This document shows positions 17,569-26,752 of a DNA stretch of 64,000 nt, one piece after another; positions within the stretch are counted from its first letter, which is position 1, and every line of letters starts with the position of its first letter. This DNA is from Marinospirillum sp. (GTDB taxonomy: Bacteria > Pseudomonadota > Gammaproteobacteria > Pseudomonadales > Halomonadaceae). The notes under the pieces were generated by a model. The model was not told where the DNA came from. It was given only the letters and a program-made list of their open reading frames with translations, and did not search any database. The stretch covers positions 13,488-77,487 of the forward strand of contig NZ_JACUUA010000002.1 in the NCBI RefSeq assembly GCF_014859565.1, read 5' to 3'. Made by a program: the position numbers and the translations under genes.

Positions 17569-17651
17569 TCGAAGTCCGCAGGCGCGATGCTGGTGCCAGT
17601 CAACGGGCGACAGATTTCCAAAGACTAGCAAATGATGAGACTGGACGAACG

Positions 17652-18266
17652 ATGAAAAAATTACTTTTAGGTTTGACCCTTGTTGTTGGTGTAAGTGGTG
17701 TAGCTCAGGCAGCAGGTGATGCTGCAGCGGGAGAGCAGAAAGCTGCAGTTTGTGCTGCATGTCATGGTGCTCAGGGTGTCAGCATGGTACCCAACTGGCC
17801 GAATCTGGCCGGTCAACATGCCAGCTACCTGAGCAAACAAATCATGGATATTCGTGATGGTCGCCGCTCGGTTCCCGAGATGGTTGGTATTGTAGACAAC
17901 CTCAGCGACCAGGATATTCGTGACATCTCCGCCTTTTATGCCAGCCAGTCGGGCAACTTGGGTCAGGCTGATCCTGCCTTAGCAGAGCGTGGTCGCAACC
18001 TTTATCGCGCTGGCGACCTGGCAAAAGGTATCCCCGCCTGCACAGCTTGCCACCTGCCCAACGGTCAGGGTAACTCGCCGGCAGCCTTCCCGGTTGTATC
18101 CGGCCAGCATGCCACCTATGCCGTTAATCAGTTAAAAGCTTTCCGTGATGGTGCGCGTAGCAATGATCCGAACTCCATGATGCGCCTGATTGCTGAAAAA
18201 ATGACTGATGCCGAAATGGAAGCCGTTGCTTCTTATATGCTGGGTCTGCACGGAACCAACCGTTAA
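17652..18266 (+). CDS. Dihaem cytochrome c4
   Basis: 204 residues. A signal peptide (MKKLLLGLTLVVGVSGVAQA) is followed by two homologous c-type domains with haem motifs CAACH (about residue 36) and CTACH (about residue 131). Likely axial methionines are in RSVPEMVG and DPNSMMRL. Known role: dihaem electron carrier to terminal oxidases in the periplasm. It is followed by a strong terminator and then dsbA on the same strand; the engB/c4/dsbA neighbourhood is typical of pseudomonads and relatives. Confidence 0.93.
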   Translation: MKKLLLGLTLVVGVSGVAQAAGDAAAGEQKAAVCAACHGAQGVSMVPNWPNLAGQHASYLSKQIMDIRDGRRSVPEMVGIVDNLSDQDIRDISAFYASQSGNLGQADPALAERGRNLYRAGDLAKGIPACTACHLPNGQGNSPAAFPVVSGQHATYAVNQLKAFRDGARSNDPNSMMRLIAEKMTDAEMEAVASYMLGLHGTNR

Positions 18267-18276
18267 GCGGTGAATC

Positions 18277-18301
18277 AAAAAGGGGCTTAAAGCCCCTTTT
18301 T
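18277..18301 (+). terminator. Intrinsic terminator after cytochrome c4
   Basis: AAAAAGGGGCTT (18277-18288) and AAGCCCCTTTTT (18290-18301), perfect 12-bp arms around a single base, with a T-run. It sits only about 20 bases before the dsbA start, so some read-through into dsbA is plausible. Confidence 0.85.
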
Positions 18302-18320
18302 GCTTTCTGGAGATTTATTT

Positions 18321-18935
18321 ATGCCCTTTTTAAAACGCGGCCTACTATTAGTGCTGCTGACATTTGTATCCACTCAACTTTTTGCACAAGGCTACAAAAC
18401 CCTTGCAGACAGAGTGCCGGTGCATGTTGCTGCTGATCAGATTGAAGTCACCGCTATTTTTTCTTATACCTGCCCTTATTGTTACCAGCTGGAGCCTCAA
18501 CTACTGGCATGGAGTGATAAACAGACTGCTGATGTGCAGGTCGTCCATCTCCCCGCTGCTTTTAATGCTCAATGGGAACATCTCGCGCGCGGTTATTACA
18601 TCATGGATGCACTGAATATCACCGACAAGGCACACATGGCGATGTTTGATGCGATCCACCGCGACAATACCAACCTTGGCAGTCAGCGTGCCTTGAACCA
18701 GTTTTTTGAGCGTTTTGGCATCAAAGCCGAAGACACCGAGCGTCTGTACCGCAGCTTTGGTGTTGAAAGTCGTCTGCGTCAGGATACAGCCAGACTCAGG
18801 GGTTATCGAGTCACCGGCGTTCCTGCACTGGTGGTTGATGGTCGTTATGTGATTGACGGCAACTCTGCCGGTAGCCTGCCTAATATGCTGAAAGTGGCTG
18901 ACCAGCTGATTGAAAAAATCCGCGCCAGTCGTTAA
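18321..18935 (+). CDS. dsbA: Thiol:disulfide interchange protein DsbA
   Basis: 204 residues from ATG 18321, which has GGAG eight bases upstream; a longer frame from 18300 runs into the terminator. A signal peptide (MPFLKRGLLLVLLTFVSTQLFA) is followed by a thioredoxin fold with an inserted helical domain. The active site is CPYC in FSYTCPYCYQLEP and the cis-proline loop is VTGVPALVV. E. coli DsbA has CPHC; the Tyr in the XX pair is expected to change redox potential. Known role: introduces disulfides into exported proteins, reoxidised by DsbB. Its stop overlaps the convergent YqaA-family gene by four bases. Confidence 0.92.
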   Translation: MPFLKRGLLLVLLTFVSTQLFAQGYKTLADRVPVHVAADQIEVTAIFSYTCPYCYQLEPQLLAWSDKQTADVQVVHLPAAFNAQWEHLARGYYIMDALNITDKAHMAMFDAIHRDNTNLGSQRALNQFFERFGIKAEDTERLYRSFGVESRLRQDTARLRGYRVTGVPALVVDGRYVIDGNSAGSLPNMLKVADQLIEKIRASR

Positions 18936-19363
18936 CAGCCTGCCAGCCCTGCCAGCCCAATCACCAGGGCGTAACGCAGGGCTTTACCCGCTCCAACCAG
19001 CAACAAAAAGGTGAGCCAGTGTACACGCAGCACACCCGCCACCAGTGTTAATGGATCACCCACCACCGGCAACCAGGCAAAAAACAACGACCACCTACCC
19101 CAGCGTTTAAACCACTCTTCCGCCCTCAGTCTTTGTTGCGGCTTGATCGGGAACCAGCGCCTGTCTTCATAATGCAGCAGAAATCGCCCCAACCCCCAGT
19201 TTACAAAAGATCCCAGCGTATTGCCGACTGTAGCGGCCAACCATAACAACAATCCTGAGCTACCCAGACAGACCTGAGCTGCAACCAGTACCTCTGACCC
19301 ACCTGGCAACAGGGTTGCCGACAGTAGGCTGATCAGAAAAATCCACCACAAAGATGACAGCAT
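18932..19363 (-). CDS. YqaA-family (DedA-related) inner-membrane protein
   Basis: 143 residues, hydrophobic, with four or five predicted TM segments and the family sequence LLSATLLPGGSEVLV and GNTLGSFVNWGLGRFL. The motif FAWLPVVGDPLTLVAGVLRV is the SNARE-associated/DedA-type core. DedA relatives are implicated in lipid-carrier flipping and membrane homeostasis; the role of YqaA itself is not defined. It converges on dsbA. Confidence 0.85.
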   Translation of the reverse strand: MLSSLWWIFLISLLSATLLPGGSEVLVAAQVCLGSSGLLLWLAATVGNTLGSFVNWGLGRFLLHYEDRRWFPIKPQQRLRAEEWFKRWGRWSLFFAWLPVVGDPLTLVAGVLRVHWLTFLLLVGAGKALRYALVIGLAGLAGC

Positions 19364-19494
19364 CAGCCGAATTTCCCTTCATCAGCCAAGAGTAAAACGG
19401 GTAAAATGATTAAACCACAATTGCACACGACTCCTGCAAATAGTAGTCTAGGGTTACAGGTTGAAACGGACAAAGTATAGATTAACCTCTATTA

Positions 19495-20445
19495 TTGCAA
19501 TCTACTCACTATCAGGAACACAGTGGTCTTGCTGTGAATATATCAGACGATAACCATGGACACGGCAGCACCCGCTTGGGTGATGCTGAAAAGAATCAAG
19601 AAACTTGGGCGACCGATCAGAAATCTACCTCTGATGCCGTCAAGGAGAGTCGTGCTGCGCGCGAAAAAGAACGCTTGCAGTGGGAAGAAGAAGAACGGCT
19701 AAAAAAGATTGAAGAGCGCGATAAAGCAGAAAAAGAGCGTCTCGAAGCTGAACGCCGTGCACTTTATGCTGAGCTGGAAGGCTTGGACTATGATCTTCTG
19801 TCGCTAATTGATTACCCCACCGACCATGAAATCTATGCTGCCAAGCGTGCCCGCACCCTCTGGTTCATTGCGCTTGGTTCGGCGCTGTTCCTGTTTCTGG
19901 CCAGCCTGCTTAGCCTGACTAGCTCCTGGGTCGGAGGTATTGCAGGCGGCATAGCCTTTGTACTCTGGCTGACCCACGGTGCCGGCATGATGAGTTATTT
20001 TCCATCACTGAACCGTTACCCAGGACTGATCTCACAGCGTAAACGCCTTAAGCGTGACTTGATTGAATACATACGTAATCTGGAAGGCCGCCTGGGTTAT
20101 ATGCACCGTATTTATCCGCTGGTGCAGTTTAACTCTCGACTGGGATCCCGCAAGTTCAAACGCCTTGCACTGATGTCCAAAGAGCATACACTGCTGGCCA
20201 ACCTCAAAACCTTGCAGGATACACGTGCCTATCATGAATTTATGGTGGAAGCCCTGCGTGGTTATCAGGAAATGCTGCAACAGGAAAAAGAAGACAAGTT
20301 TGTGGAATCCATGGACTTTGATCCCGACCTGTTGGAAGAAAATGCTGAACTTCACTCAAAGCAAGATCAGGAAGAGCAGCCACAGGCGCCTCAAGAAGAT
20401 CAGGAAGCCAACACTGATCCTACGTTGTTCGCACCAAAAGACTAG
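19495..20445 (+). CDS. Uncharacterised coiled-coil protein with a double transmembrane hairpin
   Basis: Up to 316 residues; family not recognised. A polar start leads into a charged heptad-like coiled coil at about 45-92 (AAREKERLQWEEEERLKKIE). Two closely spaced hydrophobic segments follow at about 120-165 (LWFIALGSALFLFLASLLSL and WVGGIAGGIAFVLWL). A basic helical region then ends in an acidic Gln/Glu-rich tail (PQAPQEDQEANTD). The track frame opens with TTG 19495 and no ribosome-binding site; GTG 19534 is an alternative, also weak. Both coils would face the same side. It stands alone between the YqaA gene and the antiporter. Confidence 0.7.
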   Translation: MQSTHYQEHSGLAVNISDDNHGHGSTRLGDAEKNQETWATDQKSTSDAVKESRAAREKERLQWEEEERLKKIEERDKAEKERLEAERRALYAELEGLDYDLLSLIDYPTDHEIYAAKRARTLWFIALGSALFLFLASLLSLTSSWVGGIAGGIAFVLWLTHGAGMMSYFPSLNRYPGLISQRKRLKRDLIEYIRNLEGRLGYMHRIYPLVQFNSRLGSRKFKRLALMSKEHTLLANLKTLQDTRAYHEFMVEALRGYQEMLQQEKEDKFVESMDFDPDLLEENAELHSKQDQEEQPQAPQEDQEANTDPTLFAPKD

Positions 20446-20518
20446 GCTCTTGCTGCTCTGCTGCGGAAGGGCCTCCATCTCTTACTTCTTACCAACCATC
20501 AACCCGGACCCGCAGAAC

Positions 20519-22231
20519 TCACAAGGGTTTTAAACCCACTTGGGTGATATGATCACCCTCTACAGCAACCACCACCCAACGAATGCCATGCCACTCCATC
20601 TGGTCACCCACCACCGGATGCCCACCAAAACGTCGTGTCAGTAATTCACCCAAGGTCAGCCCCTCCTGATTCGGGCTGATGGTTAAACCATAAAGATCCG
20701 CAACATCCTTGAGCGGTGCATCACCAGACAAGGTGAAGTCACCAAAAAAGCTGCGAGCTTTTTCCTTGGCAGGCTGGGGTTCCTCGTTGAACATCTTGCT
20801 GAATACCGGTAGATCAGCTTCACGCCCGATAATACAGAGCAGGTCACCCTGCTTTAAGCGTGTACTGCCCGATGGGTGGATCAGCTGTTTTTCACGGAAC
20901 AAGGCCGCAATACGAGCACCTGATGGAAAGCGTAAACGCCGTAACTCAACACCATTCAGCGTTTCGCTTTTTACGTTGTACACAAAGGCTTCATAATCAT
21001 CCTCAGCAAATACACCCAGCAAACTGCGACGCTTTGGCATAAAGTCAGCAGGTACTTCCACCTTCAGCCAACGAGCAACCCAGGGCAAACTTGAACCCTG
21101 GATCAGCAAAGAGATCAACACCACAAAAAAAGCGATATTAAAATAGAGGCTGGCATTGTCCACTTCGGCAATCACCGGGAAGATTGCCAACACTATGGGC
21201 ACGGCACCGCGTAAACCCACCCAGGAAATAAAACCCAGCTCACGCCAGTTAAATTTAAAAAAGGGCTTCAAACACAAAAACACTGCCAAAGGACGTGCAA
21301 TAAAAATCATACCCAACGCCAACAACGTGGCAGGCACAGCGGTCAGTAACATTTCATGCGGAGTCACCAGCAAACCCAGTATCAGGAACAGGCCTATCTG
21401 ACTCAGCCAGGCCAAACCATCGTGAACGGGTAGAATATGCTGCAACTTGGCAGACCGGCTGTTACCAATCATTAAACCTGCCAGATAAATAGCCAGAAAA
21501 CCACTACCACCCAGCAGGTTGGTGGTGGCAAACAACCCCAGACCTGCTCCAGTCACCAGCAAGGGATAAAGCCCGGTAGCCAGTTGCAGTTTTTTTAATG
21601 TCCAGGCAAAAAGCCAGCCCACTGCCAGCCCCATGGGTAACCCGATACCAAACTGCTGCACAAACATCAGCAGTGCGCTGAGTGGATCAGCAACATCCTG
21701 AGTTAACAGGGTAATCAGGGTGATGGTGAGAAAAATGGCCATTGGGTCGTTGGTGCCGGATTCAATCTCCAGCGTGGCGCTGACCCGTTCGTTCAGATGC
21801 ACCCCTTTACCACCGAGCATTGAGAAAACCGCAGCCGCATCGGTGGAGCCCACAATGGCACCCACCAGCAGACCCTGCAGCAGAGTCAGATCAAAAATCC
21901 ACATCGCCAGAAAACCCGTCAGGCCGCTGGTCATCAATACACCCAGAGTTGCCAGTGACAAGGCCGGTCGCAAACCCACCCGGAAGGTTTTCATCCGGGT
22001 GCGCATGCCACCATCCAGCAGGATAATCGCCAATGCCAGATGCCCAATGACATAAGCGACTTCAAAGCTGGCAAAAGCCAGACCACCAATACCATCTTCG
22101 CCAGCCAGCATACCCATACCCAGAAATACCAGCAGCAGAGGCATGCCAACACGGGCGGAAATCACGCTGGCCAGAATACTCAGGCATAACAGCAGTGAAA
22201 TAATCAGAAAGATAGAATTGAGGTTTTCCAC
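20519..22231 (-). CDS. nhaP2: Potassium/proton antiporter of the NhaP2 (CvrA) type
   Basis: 570 residues (E. coli NhaP2 is 578). A CPA1 exchanger domain with about 12 TM helices includes the diagnostic SLATLGVLMTSGLTGFLAMW and GAIVGSTDAAAVFSMLGGKG, and ESGTNDPMAIFLTITLI with the ion-binding Asn-Asp pair. A cytosolic TrkA-C-like domain (GARIAALFREKQLIHPSG) and a C-terminal CorC/HlyC-like domain follow. Known role: K+ efflux in exchange for H+, protecting against excess cytoplasmic K+. The start is GTG without a visible ribosome-binding site, so the N-terminus is uncertain by a few residues. Confidence 0.92.
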   Translation of the reverse strand: MENLNSIFLIISLLLCLSILASVISARVGMPLLLVFLGMGMLAGEDGIGGLAFASFEVAYVIGHLALAIILLDGGMRTRMKTFRVGLRPALSLATLGVLMTSGLTGFLAMWIFDLTLLQGLLVGAIVGSTDAAAVFSMLGGKGVHLNERVSATLEIESGTNDPMAIFLTITLITLLTQDVADPLSALLMFVQQFGIGLPMGLAVGWLFAWTLKKLQLATGLYPLLVTGAGLGLFATTNLLGGSGFLAIYLAGLMIGNSRSAKLQHILPVHDGLAWLSQIGLFLILGLLVTPHEMLLTAVPATLLALGMIFIARPLAVFLCLKPFFKFNWRELGFISWVGLRGAVPIVLAIFPVIAEVDNASLYFNIAFFVVLISLLIQGSSLPWVARWLKVEVPADFMPKRRSLLGVFAEDDYEAFVYNVKSETLNGVELRRLRFPSGARIAALFREKQLIHPSGSTRLKQGDLLCIIGREADLPVFSKMFNEEPQPAKEKARSFFGDFTLSGDAPLKDVADLYGLTISPNQEGLTLGELLTRRFGGHPVVGDQMEWHGIRWVVVAVEGDHITQVGLKPL

Positions 22232-22376
22232 AGTGGCATCAGATCATCATGGGTCATAAGTGTTTCTATTCTGCCACAAAATTTTGTCGGCAAAGCATGT
22301 CGCTGAAGGAAAATCACACCACCAGAGTTGGGCAAGGTGCACCACTGGCAATTCGCTCGGACATCCAAAACAACGG

Positions 22377-23660
22377 CTAGTAAAACGCCAGATCCCGAAG
22401 GAACAGCGCAATTTGTGGAAAAATGATAATCAAAGCAGCCGAGAGGACCAGCATAAAAACAAAGGGTGGCGTGCCTTTGATCACCTCCCAGTAGGGGCGT
22501 TTGAAGATGGCAATCGCTGTAAAAATGTCACAACCAAACGGGGGTGTCGCCGAGCCGATTGCCACCATCAGTGTGATTAGTACCCCCACCAGTACTGGGT
22601 CCAGCCCTGTTCCGGCAATCGCTGGTGCAAAAATCGGGGTTAACACCAGAATCACTACAATGGGGTCAACAAACATACAGGCCACAAAAAATGCCACGGC
22701 AATGGCAATCAGCACACTGGTCGGACCGGCTTCATTGATACCCAGACTGCCCAATACCGCCTGCGGAATCTGGGCAAAAGAAATGATCCAGGAAAAACCA
22801 TTACCTACGGCTACAAGAATAAAAACCACAGCGGTAATCAACCCAGTGGACTTGGCAATACGATAGATGTCCTTCAGACCCAGTGAACGAAAAACAATAA
22901 ACTCCAGCACCACCGCATAAAGCACACAGGCTGCGGCAGCTTCTGTGGGGCTAAAAATCCCGCCATAAATACCACCCACAATAATGACCGGAAAACCCAG
23001 CGGCCAGAGTGCCTGCTGCACGGATTTTATACGCTCCATCCAGCTGGCTTTGGGTTCAGTAGGCACCTTGTTGATCATTGCATAAACAATACAATAGGCT
23101 GAAAACATTGCCAGAATCAGCAAGCCGGGGCCGATACCGGCAATAAACAGCTCCCCGATGGATGTACCGGAAATCACCCCGTAAATGATCATGCCGATAC
23201 TGGGCGGGATCAGAAAGGCAATATCACTGGAGTTGATGATCAGCGCCAGCGTGAAAGAATCCTTGTAACCCGCCTTCAACATACGCGGGCGCAGGGGTGA
23301 ACCCACCGCCACCACTGTAGCCTGGGTTGAGCCGGACACTGCACCAAACAAGGTGCAGGATGCGGCCGTACTGACCGCCAAGCCACCCTTGATGTGACCA
23401 ATAAATGCCATCACCATATTAACCAGACGATTGGCAGACTGACCACGAGTCATAATATCTGCCGCCAGAATAAACATTGGCACCGCAATCAGTGCTGCAG
23501 GACGGATACCCCCCATCATCTGCTGGATAAAAGTGTTCATCTGGCCAAAGCCGTCAAACATCATATAAAAACCGATCAGCGCCGCCGCAATCAATGGCAC
23601 CATCATCGGGAATCCCAGCAGCAACAACACCACCATGGTGACCAGCATCAGAGTCATCAT
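22377..23660 (-). CDS. dctM: TRAP transporter large permease subunit DctM
   Basis: 427 residues, about 12 TM helices, with family sequences LLLLGFPMMVPL, GGIRPAALIAVPMFILAADIM, GAVSGSTQATVVAVG and PPSIGMIIYGVISGTSIGELF. Known role: Na+-driven solute translocation across the inner membrane together with DctQ, fed by the binding protein DctP. GGAGG lies eight bases before the ATG, overlapping the dctQ stop, so dctP-dctQ-dctM read as one operon. Substrate cannot be told from this subunit. Confidence 0.94.
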   Translation of the reverse strand: MMTLMLVTMVVLLLLGFPMMVPLIAAALIGFYMMFDGFGQMNTFIQQMMGGIRPAALIAVPMFILAADIMTRGQSANRLVNMVMAFIGHIKGGLAVSTAASCTLFGAVSGSTQATVVAVGSPLRPRMLKAGYKDSFTLALIINSSDIAFLIPPSIGMIIYGVISGTSIGELFIAGIGPGLLILAMFSAYCIVYAMINKVPTEPKASWMERIKSVQQALWPLGFPVIIVGGIYGGIFSPTEAAAACVLYAVVLEFIVFRSLGLKDIYRIAKSTGLITAVVFILVAVGNGFSWIISFAQIPQAVLGSLGINEAGPTSVLIAIAVAFFVACMFVDPIVVILVLTPIFAPAIAGTGLDPVLVGVLITLMVAIGSATPPFGCDIFTAIAIFKRPYWEVIKGTPPFVFMLVLSAALIIIFPQIALFLRDLAFY

Positions 23661-23663
23661 GCT

Positions 23664-24239
23664 TCAGACCTCCGTTTCATTGTCTTCATAACCATCCAAA
23701 ACCTGTGTTGAGAGATAAACATCCCTCGAAACCAGATTCTTGATACCCGTCATGAAGTACTGAATGGCTGTCACCAACAAACCAATAGGCACCCACAGGT
23801 ACATCAGATACACCGGAATGCTCAGAGCCGGTAACACTCGGCCAGTTGCATAAACACTCTGGATGTAGCTGATTGCAAACCAAGTCAGGAACAGCATCAG
23901 GGCCGAGGTGATAAAAGAGATAACAATCATCAGGTAACGCCGTGCTTCCACCGGCAGGGCATCATAAACGGCTGACATACGAATATGGCGACCATGGCGG
24001 GCGGCATAACCGATGCCGGCAAAGGTGATCATCACGATCAGAATACGATTGACCTCTTCAGAAAAGAACAGGCTTTCACCAAACACAAAACGCCCAACAA
24101 TATTGGCTACGGTGTTGAATGCCATCAACAACACTCCAGCAGCCAGAATGACCCCTTCAACCTTGCTGATGCCGGTATCTATGCTGCCCAGCACACCGGG
24201 CAAACTGGATCGAATTGCCGCAGGCGGCTCATCCTTCAT
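23664..24239 (-). CDS. dctQ: TRAP transporter small permease subunit DctQ
   Basis: 191 residues from ATG 24239, seven bases after GGAGG; a longer frame reaches 24266. Four TM helices are predicted. The family segment FFSEEVNRILIVMITFAGIGYAARHGRHIRMSAVYD is clear. Known role: small membrane partner that stabilises DctM and contacts the binding protein. Middle gene of the dctPQM operon. Confidence 0.92.
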   Translation of the reverse strand: MKDEPPAAIRSSLPGVLGSIDTGISKVEGVILAAGVLLMAFNTVANIVGRFVFGESLFFSEEVNRILIVMITFAGIGYAARHGRHIRMSAVYDALPVEARRYLMIVISFITSALMLFLTWFAISYIQSVYATGRVLPALSIPVYLMYLWVPIGLLVTAIQYFMTGIKNLVSRDVYLSTQVLDGYEDNETEV

Positions 24240-24295
24240 TTTCTGTCCTCCCAGAAAAGTGGTCATCCCTGACCACCAGAAAACAAAAAACCAGA

Positions 24296-25354
24296 TCAGC
24301 GAGCCGCGGCCTGCAGATCAGCTTTGAACTGCTCCAGCAGGGCTTCACCCCGCTCACCCGTCATCTCGATAAAACGTGCTTCCACCTGGGGTGCACGATC
24401 CATAAAGACCTGGCGCTCTTCTGCGGTCAGGCGGGTAACGGTGACCGCATCACTGGCTTCCATGATTTTATCCAGCATCCGTTCACTCAGACCCGGTACA
24501 TATTCAGTGATGTATTCAAAAGCATGGGCTGTGGCAGCCTGCACCAGCTGCTTGTCAGCATCAGAAAGACCCTGGTAGAACGCCTGATTAGCCATCATTG
24601 CTGTAGTGAACCAGCCATGGCCAGTGAAAATCAGGTTGGGAGAAACTTCATACAAACCACCGGATTCAATCCAGAAAATGGGATTTTCCTGCCCCTGAAT
24701 GATGTTGGTTTGCAGACCACCATACACTTCACCCCAGGCCAGCGGGGTCGGAGTGGCACCAAAGGCACGGTAGGTTTCTGCCAGCAGCGGATTAGTCATG
24801 GTGCGAATGTTCTTACCGCGAAAATCTTCCGGGCTACGCACGGGTGTGTCTGCAGTGACCACCATTTCACCTTCCGGATACATGCTGAGCAGCTCCAGAC
24901 CCTGCTCGGCATACAACTCAGGGAACATTTCATTAATTGCCTTGCTGGATTTAAAGAACTCAACAACCGTCTGCTCATCGGTGGGCAGCAGATAAGGCAC
25001 AAAAAACACCTGGGCTTCTGGTATCAGGGAGCCAGTAAAACCCGGAGACTGGTTCACAAACTGCAGAATACCCGCCTGAGTCTGTTCCATGATGTCATCT
25101 GACTCACCCAGCTCGCCAAAACGGAAGACCTGTACCGTGTGAGGTGAGTTAGCTTCAATGTATTCCTTGAACTGCTGTGCAAAAACATCCTGCACATCAC
25201 CTTCAAACTCCTCATGGGCATAACGCCAGTTTTGACCCTGCACAGCAGATGGAGCCGCACTGCTGGTTTCAGCGTCCTTGTCACCACCACAAGCGGCCAG
25301 ACCTGCCAGCATCACCCCTGTGATGGCAGTCGCCAGAATCTTTTTCAGCATCAT
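24296..25354 (-). CDS. dctP: TRAP transporter substrate-binding lipoprotein DctP
   Basis: 352 residues from ATG 25354, which has GAGG eight bases upstream. The signal ends in a lipobox (VMLAGLAACGGDKD), so this binding protein is predicted to be lipid-anchored rather than free. DctP-fold blocks include GKNIRTMTNPLLAETYRAFGATPTPLAWGEVYGGLQTNIIQGQENP, containing the conserved ligand-contacting Arg (NIRTM) and the substrate-helix Gln-Asn. The ligand is unknown; carboxylates are usual for the family. First gene of the operon, divergent from dtd. Confidence 0.92.
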   Translation of the reverse strand: MMLKKILATAITGVMLAGLAACGGDKDAETSSAAPSAVQGQNWRYAHEEFEGDVQDVFAQQFKEYIEANSPHTVQVFRFGELGESDDIMEQTQAGILQFVNQSPGFTGSLIPEAQVFFVPYLLPTDEQTVVEFFKSSKAINEMFPELYAEQGLELLSMYPEGEMVVTADTPVRSPEDFRGKNIRTMTNPLLAETYRAFGATPTPLAWGEVYGGLQTNIIQGQENPIFWIESGGLYEVSPNLIFTGHGWFTTAMMANQAFYQGLSDADKQLVQAATAHAFEYITEYVPGLSERMLDKIMEASDAVTVTRLTAEERQVFMDRAPQVEARFIEMTGERGEALLEQFKADLQAAAR

Positions 25355-25517
25355 TGATCTATCCTCTTTTTCCGGTTTCGGCCAGAATTCAGCCTGCAGA
25401 ACACAGCAAAAGCCCTGCCTGATAACCAGAATGGCAAATCGGTTTATGGATATCAAGCGTTCTGATTATTTAATATTATGCATTGCGCGTTATAACACTA
25501 AAGGAATCCGGTACAAA

Positions 25518-25970
25518 ATGAAGGCATTAATACAGAGAGTGACCGAAGCCCGTGTGGATGTTAGTGGCCAACTGGTCGGTCAAATAAAGCAGGGGTTACT
25601 GGTGTTTCTGGGTGTAGAAAAACGGGATACCGAACAGGATGCTGAGTGGTTATTAAATCGACTTTTACACTACCGGATTTTTGCTGATGAAGCAGGTAAA
25701 ATGAATCTTGGATTGCAGCAGTCTGGCGGTGGTCTACTGATTGTTTCTCAGTTCACGCTGGCCGCAGACACCCGCAAGGGGTTACGTCCGGGTTTTTCCA
25801 GTGCGGCAGACCCAACCCGAGGGGAGTTGCTCTATAATTACTTTCTGAGTTTGGCACATGCCTGTCACTCACCCGTTGCCAGCGGTCGTTTTGGTGCCAA
25901 CATGCAGGTGCAGTTGACCAACGATGGGCCGGTGACTTTTATGCTTGAATCACCCCTGACCCGAATTTGA
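25518..25970 (+). CDS. dtd: D-aminoacyl-tRNA deacylase
   Basis: 150 residues from the ATG at 25518; the longer open frame upstream overlaps dctP and is not coding. DTD signatures: the N-terminus MKALIQRVTEARVDV, the catalytic SQFTLAADTRKGLRPGF block and the C-terminal NDGPVTFMLE, carrying the cis Gly-Pro motif. Known role: hydrolyses D-aminoacyl-tRNAs, notably D-Tyr-tRNA. It lies 11 bases before the SDR gene on the same strand and is probably co-transcribed with it. Confidence 0.95.
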   Translation: MKALIQRVTEARVDVSGQLVGQIKQGLLVFLGVEKRDTEQDAEWLLNRLLHYRIFADEAGKMNLGLQQSGGGLLIVSQFTLAADTRKGLRPGFSSAADPTRGELLYNYFLSLAHACHSPVASGRFGANMQVQLTNDGPVTFMLESPLTRI

Positions 25971-25981
25971 GGAGAAGAACC

Positions 25982-26752
25982 TTGAGTCAATCAAAACCCG
26001 TTGCTGTTGTGACCGGTGGTGCCCAGGGCATTGGCCGTGCCATTACCGGCGTACTGTTACAACAGGGCTGGCAGGTCATGATTGCAGATATTGATGGTGA
26101 GGCAGGAACCGAGTGTATCCATCTTTTTGATAACCTCGGCACGGTGCACTTTCAACCTGTGGATGTTTCTCGCGAAGATCAGGTACAACAACTGATGCGT
26201 ACCACCCATGAAAAAATGGGACAGGTAAAATTACTGGTCAATAATGCCGGTATTGCCAATCCTTTTACTGGTGCGCTGGAAGATCTGGATCTTGCCACCT
26301 GGCAACGCTATCTGGATGTGAATCTGACCGGGGTTTTTTTATGCAGTAAACACGCAGCCGAAGATCTACGCAACACTAGGGGCAGCATCATTAACCTAGG
26401 CTCGACTCGCGCCATCCAGTCCGAACCGGATACTGAAGCCTACTCCGCCAGCAAAGGGGGGGTCTTGGCACTCACTCATGCGCTGGCCATGAGCCTGGGG
26501 CCGGATGTACGGGTCAACTCCATCAGCCCCGGCTGGATTGAAGTGGGTGAGTGGCAGAAGGCCAGCTCACGTTACCAGCCGTTTCACTCGGACGAAGACC
26601 ATGAGCAACACCCGGTTGGCCGTATGGGTAAACCCGATGATGTTGCCGGGCTGGTGCTCTGGTTGGCCTCGGATCTGGCCGGTTTTGTGACTGGGCAGGA
26701 CTTTGTACTGGATGGCGGCATGAGCCGTAAAATGGTGTACAAAGAGGACTAA
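25982..26752 (+). CDS. Short-chain dehydrogenase/reductase
   Basis: 256 residues from TTG 25982, seven bases after GGAG. Classical SDR features: NAD(P)-binding TGGAQGIG, NNAG at about 89-92, catalytic Ser in NLGSTRAIQS, YSASK with the Tyr/Lys pair, and the C-terminal FVTGQDFVLDGGMSRKM. An acidic Asp (MIADIDG) after the second strand suggests NAD(H) preference. Substrate unknown. It follows dtd and its end overlaps the convergent ABC-F gene by four bases. Confidence 0.88.
   Translation: MSQSKPVAVVTGGAQGIGRAITGVLLQQGWQVMIADIDGEAGTECIHLFDNLGTVHFQPVDVSREDQVQQLMRTTHEKMGQVKLLVNNAGIANPFTGALEDLDLATWQRYLDVNLTGVFLCSKHAAEDLRNTRGSIINLGSTRAIQSEPDTEAYSASKGGVLALTHALAMSLGPDVRVNSISPGWIEVGEWQKASSRYQPFHSDEDHEQHPVGRMGKPDDVAGLVLWLASDLAGFVTGQDFVLDGGMSRKMVYKED

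Noticed and set aside
25278..25517. Extended N-terminus for dtd in the dctP upstream region
   Set aside because: DTD proteins start at MKALIQRVTEARVDV; the upstream frame overlaps the dctP 5' end on the other strand and has no family match.
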